Shown: one piece after another, positions 58,209 to 64,000 of the stretch
Layout of the letters: every line of letters begins with the position of its first letter
Numbering within the stretch: position 1 is the first letter of the stretch
DNA from: Candidatus Gottesmanbacteria bacterium
Lineage (GTDB): Bacteria; Patescibacteria; Microgenomatia; 2-02-FULL-39-11
DNA length: 64,000 nt
Direction of reading: 5' to 3'
Assembly (NCBI GenBank): GCA_016186795.1
Contig: JACPKY010000002.1
Coordinates: 11,814-75,813 of the forward strand
Position numbers and translations under genes: made by a program
Notes under the pieces: model-generated
The model's database searches: none
Told to the model about the DNA's origin: nothing
What the model saw: only the letters and a program-made list of their open reading frames with translations

Positions 58209-58490
58209 ATGACTCATACATACGAGCTTTTGGTTATTTCCAAACCGGAAGAAAGAGAAGATACGGAAAAAAAACTCACCGATCTTATTAAGATTCATCT
58301 CTCTGAGAAGGGACTTACCAAAAAAGAAGATTTAGGGAAGAAAGTTCTCGCATACCCGATTAACCGATTAAATGAAGGGCACTATCTTTTGTTTACATTG
58401 ACTACCGAATCTGACAAAATACAATCGTTTACCCAAAAATTACGGTCATTTGAGGCGATTGTTCGACATTTACTGGTAAGGAGGAAATAG
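58209..58490 (+). CDS. rpsF: 30S ribosomal protein S6
   Basis: 93 aa. YELLVISKPEEREDTEKKLTDLIK, KKVLAYPINRLNEGHYLLFTLTTES and LRSFEAIVRHLLVRR fit S6. First gene of the canonical rpsF-ssb-rpsR operon. Confidence 0.95.
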   Translation: MTHTYELLVISKPEEREDTEKKLTDLIKIHLSEKGLTKKEDLGKKVLAYPINRLNEGHYLLFTLTTESDKIQSFTQKLRSFEAIVRHLLVRRK

Positions 58491-58493
58491 TCT

Positions 58494-59066
58494 ATGTCAT
58501 CAAGATCTCTAAATAAAGTTATTCTCATTGGGAATCTTACTCGTGACCCGGAACTTCGATATACGCCAGCAGGAACTGCTGTTTGCACAATGGGAGTGGC
58601 AACGAATCGTTCTTGGACAACACAATCAGGTGATACCAAAGAAGAGACAGAATTTCACCGTGTGGTTGCCTGGAATAAACTCGCAGAACTGTGTGCACAA
58701 CTTCTAACCAAAGGCAGAAAAGTGTATGTTGAAGGTCGTCTTGCTACTCATTCATGGACTGCACAAGACGGTGCTCAAAGGTCCTCAACTGAGGTCGTTA
58801 TTGAGGACATGATTATTCTTGATTCTCGGAAGAAAGTAGAAGGGAAGGAAGAGAGCGCAAGTATTCCAGAACGTCAGATTCATGAGGAAAAAGTGACGGA
58901 GGCGACACCAGTACCCGCGAAGCCTTCGGATGATTCTCAATCACAAAAACAGACTACCTCCGCCAAACAGAAAACAAGTGAGAAGAAAAAAGAAGAAAAG
59001 GCCCAAGATACAAAGGAAACACCAGTTCCGACAGAGGATATCACACCTGAGGATATTCCATTTTAA
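58494..59066 (+). CDS. ssb: single-stranded DNA-binding protein
   Basis: 190 aa. OB-fold NKVILIGNLTRDPELRYTPAGTAVCTMGVATNRSW, EFHRVVAWNKLAELCAQLLTKGRKVYVEGRLATHSW, then a disordered Gln/Lys/Glu tail ending EDITPEDIPF, the acidic tip that recruits repair partners. Confidence 0.96.
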   Translation: MSSRSLNKVILIGNLTRDPELRYTPAGTAVCTMGVATNRSWTTQSGDTKEETEFHRVVAWNKLAELCAQLLTKGRKVYVEGRLATHSWTAQDGAQRSSTEVVIEDMIILDSRKKVEGKEESASIPERQIHEEKVTEATPVPAKPSDDSQSQKQTTSAKQKTSEKKKEEKAQDTKETPVPTEDITPEDIPF

Positions 59067-59071
59067 CGTAT

Positions 59072-59317
59072 ATGGCAAAATTTATTCGAAAACCAAGACG
59101 AATTATCAGACGACCAGGTGCATGCTATTTCTGTAAACAGAAAATGGACCCTGATTATAAAGATATCGAGACACTCAAAAGATCGCTTTCTGAGCGGGGT
59201 AAGGTTCTTGGTCGTCGTGAGAGTGGCGTTTGTCAAAAGCACCAGCATAGTTTGGCGCTTTCAGTAAAACGAGCTCGATACATGGCACTTTTGCCATATA
59301 TTGTTCGTCCCTCATAA
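59072..59317 (+). CDS. rpsR: 30S ribosomal protein S18
   Basis: 81 aa. RPGACYFCKQKMDPDYKDIETLKRSLSERGKVLGRRESGVCQKHQHSLALSVKRARYMALLPYI is S18, with a CxxC near the N-terminus that suggests the zinc-binding form. Confidence 0.95.
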   Translation: MAKFIRKPRRIIRRPGACYFCKQKMDPDYKDIETLKRSLSERGKVLGRRESGVCQKHQHSLALSVKRARYMALLPYIVRPS

Positions 59318-59365
59318 GAAAATGAGAATGCTTCCAGTGTCTTTTACGAAGTGTATTTCATCGAA

Positions 59366-60085
59366 ATGAAATCTGCCATTCATATACCTCTCATAAAAAA
59401 TGCAACTGTCCTCGTTCACGAGGGTGCGAAAGTGACACCCGAAACTGTTCTTGCAGAATTTTCACAAACGGTCGACGAAATCATTGATGTTGCCAAAATG
59501 CTGGATATTTCACCATCGAAAGTTGGTTCCTTACTTACAAAATCTGTTGGAACTGAGATTCATTCTGGAGAAGTTTTAGCAATGAAAAAAGGTGTATTTT
59601 CAACAGCACTTTTAAAAAGTCCCATAGAGGGTACAATTACTCATCTGAACGAAAATGATGGAACAGTGACTCTCTCAAGGGTCGATATGGGAAAGAGTAA
59701 CTATTCAATTCCACTGAAAGGAACAGTGAAGAAAGTTTCAAAGACTGGTATCGAGATAGAAGTTGAAGGAACGCGTTTTGAAGGAAAAGAAGGATTTGGA
59801 AAAGACGCGTATGGGCAGATACACGCGTACGAGAATAACGAAATTTTGACGAGTGTCGGTGTGGAGCTTGAAAATACCATTCTTGCAACTAGCGAACTAT
59901 CTGAAGAAGCTCAGGCAAAATGCGACGTTTTAGGAGTTTCAGCATGTATTGTTGCGAAACCGTTGGAAACGACTGCTTTTCCATGGATTTTCGTGTCCTC
60001 GGATGTATTTGCAAAAATATCCCATCTGAAGGGTTTTGCATGGGTTCGGCCGGAAGTGAAAGAGGTTATTATTCTTTCCAAATAA
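59366..60085 (+). CDS. protein with lipoyl/barrel-sandwich-like segments, unknown
   Basis: 239 aa from ATG 59366. NATVLVHEGAKVTPETVLAEF and SGEVLAMKKGVFSTALLKSPIEGTITHLNENDGTVTLSR resemble biotinyl/lipoyl-type hammerhead repeats, as in RnfC or HlyD-like proteins, but without the modified lysine context. The C-terminal 100 residues look like an alpha/beta domain. No signal peptide. Function unknown. Confidence 0.65.
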   Translation: MKSAIHIPLIKNATVLVHEGAKVTPETVLAEFSQTVDEIIDVAKMLDISPSKVGSLLTKSVGTEIHSGEVLAMKKGVFSTALLKSPIEGTITHLNENDGTVTLSRVDMGKSNYSIPLKGTVKKVSKTGIEIEVEGTRFEGKEGFGKDAYGQIHAYENNEILTSVGVELENTILATSELSEEAQAKCDVLGVSACIVAKPLETTAFPWIFVSSDVFAKISHLKGFAWVRPEVKEVIILSK

Positions 60086-60086
60086 T

Positions 60087-61343
60087 ATGAAACTAAACGT
60101 TTTACGAAATATCATTCTTGGCATTTCCATCCTTGTGATCACTTTTGGTATTGGATACCGGGTCGGTCAAAAATCAACCTCAGTATCGTCTTCACTTTCT
60201 GCAGTTGAGATTGTTGGACAAACAAAAGGAAAAAATCCCACAGTTGATTTTTCTCTTTTTTGGGATGTGTGGGATCGAGTCGGGAAATACTATATTGATA
60301 AAGAGAAAATTGATCCTCAGAAGATGGTATACGGTGCTATCTCAGGAATGGTTTCATCACTTGGAGACCCCTATACGGTATTTCTCCCACCAACTCAAAA
60401 TAAAGAGGCAAAGGACGATTTGGGCGGAAAGTTTGAGGGAATTGGTGCACAGTTAGGAGTAAAAGAAAAAAAGATTGTCGTCATTGCGCCTCTGAAAGGA
60501 ACACCTGCTGAAACGGCCGGCATCAAATCTGGTGATTGGATTGTGAAGGTCGATGGTAAAGAGACGCTTAACTGGACTGTTTTTGAGGCTGTTTCCAAAA
60601 TTCGCGGTCCAAAAGGAAGTAGTGTTGAGTTAACGATTGTTCACAAAGATGCTTCGTCTTCTTCTGATATAAAAGTGACTCGAGATACGATCAATGTGGC
60701 ATCAGTTGAGTGGGAATTGAAAAATTTAAGCTGTTCTTCAGAGAACAATTGTAAAAAAGTTGTCTACCTGAAACTGAGTCGGTTCGGTGATCAAACCAGT
60801 GAAGAATGGAACAAAGGCATAAGTGAGATTTTACAAGCGCTACCGGGAACAGCCTCTCAAACGAACGATGAAATAAAAGGGTTGGTATTTGACCTTCGCA
60901 ATAACCCAGGAGGGTATCTCGCAGGGTCAGTGTTTATCGCGTCAGAGTTTTTAAAAGATGGGATTGTCGTAAAACAGGAATCAATTCGTTCCGGAAATCA
61001 GCAGTATTCCGTAGATCGGAAAGGTAGACTAACAAGTATCCCTATGGTAGTATTAATAAATAAAGGTACAGCATCAGCAGGTGAAATTGTTGCAGGGAGT
61101 CTTCAGGAACGGGCTCGAGCGAAACTTTTTGGAGAAACGACGTTTGGAAAGGGAAGCGTCCAGGAAGCACAAGAACTAGAAGGTGGTGCTGGAATTCACA
61201 TAACAACTGCAAAGTGGTTACTCCCCTCAGGGAAGTGGATTAACGGTACAGGGATAGAGCCTGATATTGCCGTCACGAATGATGAATCCAAACCGGAGGA
61301 GGATACACAACTTCTCAAAGCTCTCGAATATCTTATAAAGTGA
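60087..61343 (+). CDS. ctpA: C-terminal processing peptidase (S41), membrane-anchored
   Basis: 418 aa. N-terminal membrane helix (ILGISILVITFGIGYRVGQ), S41 N-domain (YGAISGMVSSLGDPYTVFLPP), PDZ (GTPAETAGIKSGDWIVKVDG), catalytic GTASAGEIVAGSLQERARAKLFGETTFGKGSVQ with Ser and Lys dyad. Degrades or processes envelope proteins. Confidence 0.95.
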   Translation: MKLNVLRNIILGISILVITFGIGYRVGQKSTSVSSSLSAVEIVGQTKGKNPTVDFSLFWDVWDRVGKYYIDKEKIDPQKMVYGAISGMVSSLGDPYTVFLPPTQNKEAKDDLGGKFEGIGAQLGVKEKKIVVIAPLKGTPAETAGIKSGDWIVKVDGKETLNWTVFEAVSKIRGPKGSSVELTIVHKDASSSSDIKVTRDTINVASVEWELKNLSCSSENNCKKVVYLKLSRFGDQTSEEWNKGISEILQALPGTASQTNDEIKGLVFDLRNNPGGYLAGSVFIASEFLKDGIVVKQESIRSGNQQYSVDRKGRLTSIPMVVLINKGTASAGEIVAGSLQERARAKLFGETTFGKGSVQEAQELEGGAGIHITTAKWLLPSGKWINGTGIEPDIAVTNDESKPEEDTQLLKALEYLIK

Positions 61344-61353
61344 AAGGAAATTG

Positions 61354-62505
61354 ATGAAACGAGTCGCATTCCTTATTCTTTTACTTATTCTTCTTGTTGG
61401 AATCGGTATCAATACTGGCCAGATCGATGTTTCAAATGTCGGCAAGTTTTTGCAGCAAAATCAGCAAACGATACTTCCCGGACTCGATCAGATCAAAGTT
61501 GTTGAGGAAGAGTCGGTTGTAACAGATGTTGTTGAGAAAGTTTCTCCCTCGGTTGTAACGATATCGATTTCACGATCTCGATCTATTGGCAGTATTTTTG
61601 AGATAGATCCATTTGATCCCTTTGGGTCTTTTCGGAGCCCGGGCAGACGTGAGCCAATTCAGCAAGATATCGGGAGCGGTTTTATTGTTTCGGCAGATGG
61701 TTTAATTGTTACCAACAAACACGTCGTTTCTGATACCACTGCAAAGTATCGAGTAGTAACAAGTGATGATAAAACGTTTGAAACACAACAGATTTACCGC
61801 GATCCAGTCAATGATCTTGCCATCATTAAAATTAACGCGACTGGACTGAAACCCGTCACACTTGGTGATTCAGCAAAAATGAAAGTAGGACAACGGGCAA
61901 TTGCAATTGGAACGGCGCTTGGTGAATTTCGTAACACCGTAACTGTTGGTGTGATTTCAGGACTCGGGCGAGGAATAACAGCAGGAAGTCCGTTTGAAGG
62001 GTATGTTGAACGGTTGGATAATGTTATCCAAACAGATGCTGCAATTAACCCGGGAAATTCTGGCGGACCACTCTTAAACTCAGCCGGTCAAGTTATCGGA
62101 GTAAATGTTGCAGTGGCATCTGAAGGACAAAGTATAGGGTTTGCATTGCCAATCAATCTTGTCAAAGAATCACTTACCGAATTTAATAAAAATGGGGGAA
62201 AGTTTCAACGTCCGTATCTTGGAGTTCAGTACAAAATGATCACCCGAGATTTAGCCCTTCTCAACGACGTACCAGAGGGAGCATACGTCCAAGACGTTGT
62301 TCCTGATTCACCGGCAGAAAAGGCAGGGATTGACAGTGAGGATATCATAACCAAAATCAATGGCCAGAAAGTTACCGAGAAAGATGGAGGACTCTCAAGT
62401 ATTATAGCCAAAAGTAAAGTTGGAGATACTGTGACATTGGAAATATGGAGAGAGGGAGAAACGAAAGAGATCAAAGTCACGATAGGGGAGTATAGTGGAG
62501 AATAA
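61354..62505 (+). CDS. degP: DegP/HtrA serine protease, membrane-anchored
   Basis: 383 aa from ATG 61354. Membrane anchor VAFLILLLILLVGIGI, catalytic His in VTNKHVVSD, Asp in NDLAIIKI, Ser in NPGNSGGPLLN, then one PDZ domain (VVPDSPAEKAGIDSEDIITKINGQ). SD AAAGGAAA. Envelope protein quality control; follows ctpA with a 10-bp gap. Confidence 0.96.
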   Translation: MKRVAFLILLLILLVGIGINTGQIDVSNVGKFLQQNQQTILPGLDQIKVVEEESVVTDVVEKVSPSVVTISISRSRSIGSIFEIDPFDPFGSFRSPGRREPIQQDIGSGFIVSADGLIVTNKHVVSDTTAKYRVVTSDDKTFETQQIYRDPVNDLAIIKINATGLKPVTLGDSAKMKVGQRAIAIGTALGEFRNTVTVGVISGLGRGITAGSPFEGYVERLDNVIQTDAAINPGNSGGPLLNSAGQVIGVNVAVASEGQSIGFALPINLVKESLTEFNKNGGKFQRPYLGVQYKMITRDLALLNDVPEGAYVQDVVPDSPAEKAGIDSEDIITKINGQKVTEKDGGLSSIIAKSKVGDTVTLEIWREGETKEIKVTIGEYSGE

Positions 62506-62513
62506 AAGAAATT

Positions 62514-63221
62514 TTAGTTGGTAGTCTGAGTAAACTGCAATAAAGTATTTACTACTTTTTCAAGTTTTCCTTCTACGATCTCTTCCAGATTGTGCCAGCT
62601 TTTATTGATTCGATGATCCGTAACTCGATTTTGAGGAAAGTTATATGTTCGAATTTTTTCAGCTCTCATCCCTCGTCCGATAAGAAGTCTTGCAGTTGAA
62701 AGTTGTTGCTCTTTCTTTTGCTCTTCCACTTCCCAGAGTTTTGATCTCAGAAGCTCTAGCGCAATCCTTCTATTTTGCTCCTGACTTCTTTCTCGTTGTG
62801 CGGAGGTAACGATACCGGTTAATTTGTGTCTCAAGCGAACGGCAGTTGATACTTTGTTGACATTTTGGCCACCTTTTCCACCGCTTCTATAAAAATCCCA
62901 CTCCAAATCTTGCGGATTTACATAAATTTGGTTTTGTTCAATCTCAGGAAGTACTGCAACCGTTGCTGTTGACGTATGAATGCGTCCCGACCTTTCTGTT
63001 TTCGGAATCCTCTGAACTCGATGGACTCCTGCCTCAAATTGAAGTTGTGAGAATGCATTGGGGCCGGTAATTTTTACAACAGAATCGTCAAGGAAATCAA
63101 CTCTCCAGCTTTTTATTGCCGCAAAACGAGTATACATGCGAAGTAAATCACCTGCCCAGATCTTTGCTTCGTCACCACCAGTTCCCCCACGTATTTCGAT
63201 GATTGCTATATTTTGGTTCAT
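62514..63221 (-). CDS. prfA: peptide chain release factor 1, lacking domain 1
   Basis: 235 aa. IEIRGGTGGDEAKIWAGDLLRMYTRFA is the start of domain 2; HRVQRIPKTERSGRIHTSTATVAVLPE has the P-x-T tripeptide position of RF1; GGKGGQNVNKVSTAVRL has the catalytic GGQ; C-terminal RIRTYNFPQNRVTDHRI. The normal first 100 residues (domain 1) are absent, and no in-frame start lies upstream before rpmE. Functional release is still plausible. Confidence 0.9.
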   Translation of the reverse strand: MNQNIAIIEIRGGTGGDEAKIWAGDLLRMYTRFAAIKSWRVDFLDDSVVKITGPNAFSQLQFEAGVHRVQRIPKTERSGRIHTSTATVAVLPEIEQNQIYVNPQDLEWDFYRSGGKGGQNVNKVSTAVRLRHKLTGIVTSAQRERSQEQNRRIALELLRSKLWEVEEQKKEQQLSTARLLIGRGMRAEKIRTYNFPQNRVTDHRINKSWHNLEEIVEGKLEKVVNTLLQFTQTTN

Positions 63222-63252
63222 AGGGAAATTTACGGATTATTGCCAAAGCGAA

Positions 63253-63558
63253 TTAACTTCCTAACAGCATTTCTCGAAGTGACTTGGGAGATCGAATTTG
63301 TTCTTGTCGTTCAAGTTTTTTTTGTCGTTTGCTGGCAATGTGAGCTTTTTGTTCTTTTGCGATTTTCTGTTTCTGTTGGAAGCGATCTACCCTGCCCATC
63401 GTATCAACAAACTTCATTTCACCGGTAAAGAATGGATGACATTTGCTACAGATTTCGACCCGAATATTTTCTTTGGTTGAACCAATGGTGAAGGTAGTAC
63501 CGCAGGCGCACAGAACCTGTGCGTTTGGATACCACTGAGGGTGAATTTTCGCTTTCAT
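63253..63558 (-). CDS. rpmE: 50S ribosomal protein L31 with C-terminal extension
   Basis: 101 aa. KIHPQWYPNAQVLCACGTTFTIGSTKENIRVEICSKCHPFFTGEMKFVDTMGRVDRFQQK is L31 with the zinc CxC...CxxC form. The last 30 residues are a Lys/Gln-rich tail. Upstream of prfA, the common rpmE-prfA order. Confidence 0.95.
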   Translation of the reverse strand: MKAKIHPQWYPNAQVLCACGTTFTIGSTKENIRVEICSKCHPFFTGEMKFVDTMGRVDRFQQKQKIAKEQKAHIASKRQKKLERQEQIRSPKSLREMLLGS

Positions 63559-63576
63559 AGAGTGCCCATTATAGCA

Positions 63577-64000
63577 TCAAGAGTGCAGTTTGTGAAGCGG
63601 GTGGTAGTTGAGTCTTCCTTCTGCGATGAATATCCCCCCGAAAATAAAAATACTTCCGACGATAAAGACAGGAGTAATTGTTTCCCCAAGAAGTGGATAG
63701 GCAAGAGTTGCAGCAACAACTGGATCAATATAGGCAAAAATGCCAATTTCTTGGCCCGGGATTTTTCGAATTCCCCAGTCGTAAAGAGTGTACGCAATCG
63801 TTGATGAGAGGAAAATCCCAAAAATGATTCCAAGTATTCCACGATAGTCAAGAGGGGGTATCGGGCGAAATGCCACCTGTTCAAAAAGAAAGAGGGGAAA
63901 GAAGCTATACGCCCCAATAAGAAATGACCAGAAAGTGAGAGTTTTTGCACTGTACCTATTGAGAATTGGTTTGCCGATAATTGTATGACCAACTATTCCC
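63577..64000 (-). CDS. EamA-family transporter, 5' part outside the window
   Basis: The frame is open to the right edge. It shows GHTIIGKPILNRYSAKTLTFWSFLIGAYSFFP..., then four to five membrane helices with STIAYTLYDWGIRKI and IDPVVAATLAYPLLGETITPVFIVGSIFIFGGI, typical of the second EamA repeat of drug/metabolite exporters. The internal GTG at 63876 is not the true start. Confidence 0.85.
   Translation of the reverse strand, partial: GIVGHTIIGKPILNRYSAKTLTFWSFLIGAYSFFPLFLFEQVAFRPIPPLDYRGILGIIFGIFLSSTIAYTLYDWGIRKIPGQEIGIFAYIDPVVAATLAYPLLGETITPVFIVGSIFIFGGIFIAEGRLNYHPLHKLHS

Noticed and set aside
1..64000. CRISPR array
   Set aside because: No set of direct repeats with regular spacers was seen; the only close tandem repeat is the 7-base unit in proS.

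Overview
The window looks like chromosome from a Candidate Phyla Radiation (Patescibacteria) bacterium, probably of the Microgenomates side. Supporting signs are an AT-rich background, TGA used as an ordinary stop, shortened housekeeping proteins (a 344-aa DnaX, a 150-aa EF-Ts, a release factor 1 without its N-terminal domain), an archaeal-type ProRS, many promoter boxes lying only about 10 nt from the start codon, and many small orphan proteins. The phylum call is inference; no rRNA or tRNA gene is present.

Layout. 1-4.4 kb: an alpha/beta hydrolase cut by the window edge, Dus, a Nudix hydrolase, a zinc-ribbon protein, an unknown protein and a BtuF-like binding protein. 5.5-8.2 kb: L,D-transpeptidase, an ACT protein and a PIN/RHH toxin-antitoxin pair. 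9.8-15.6 kb: two exported or anchored proteins, tmk, lemA, a TPM protein. 17.6-22.6 kb: rpsB-tsf and two large unknown proteins, one KH-like and one HD/SpoT-like. 23.2-24.1 kb: an AbrB/Doc toxin-antitoxin pair. 28.2-31.2 kb: a RelBE-like pair and a VirD4/TraG-like ATPase. 34.3-45.5 kb: frr, a nucleoside-phosphorylase-like protein, the RseP protease, then a proline block (T-box leader, proB-proA-proC, csaA, archaeal-type proS), a phosphate transporter with its DUF47 partner, and a DHH-like protein. 45.5-47.9 kb: HIT, rpsU-ybeY, dnaX, ybaB. 48.1-54.1 kb: a SAM/SAH-to-cysteine block (PfkB kinase, HAD, SAM-hydrolase-like protein, a CBS/CGL fusion, ahcY). 54.2-64 kb: prs, recR, a MIP18 protein, cysS, rpsF-ssb-rpsR, CtpA and DegP proteases, prfA, rpmE and a partial EamA transporter.

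The most unusual content is a set of islets scattered between these genes (about 4.4-5.5, 8.3-9.8, 12.5-13.2, 15.6-17.2, 22.6-23.1, 24.2-28.1 and 31.3-34.3 kb). Each holds one to four small proteins of no recognisable family, visibly richer in GC than the neighbours, preceded by strong AGGAGG-type Shine-Dalgarno sites and usually closed by a long perfect hairpin. At least eight of the islet promoters produce a leader with the same plan: a short hairpin near the transcription start, a box close to GCACATTAACAA, a second long hairpin, then a strong Shine-Dalgarno site that in several cases has no start codon or only a two-codon frame after it. Two of these leaders (25.4 and 26.3 kb) are clearly related in sequence. 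I do not recognise this RNA family. The islets resemble phage morons in layout: self-contained transcription units of foreign composition set between core genes.

The intergenic space also carries several families of palindromic repeats (a TCCGCCAGCTGGCGGA core, a GTCATTCTGA/GTCATTTCGA family, and CTTTG-loop-CAAAG hairpins). One palindrome sits inside recR, one inside the TPM gene and one inside the T-box leader.
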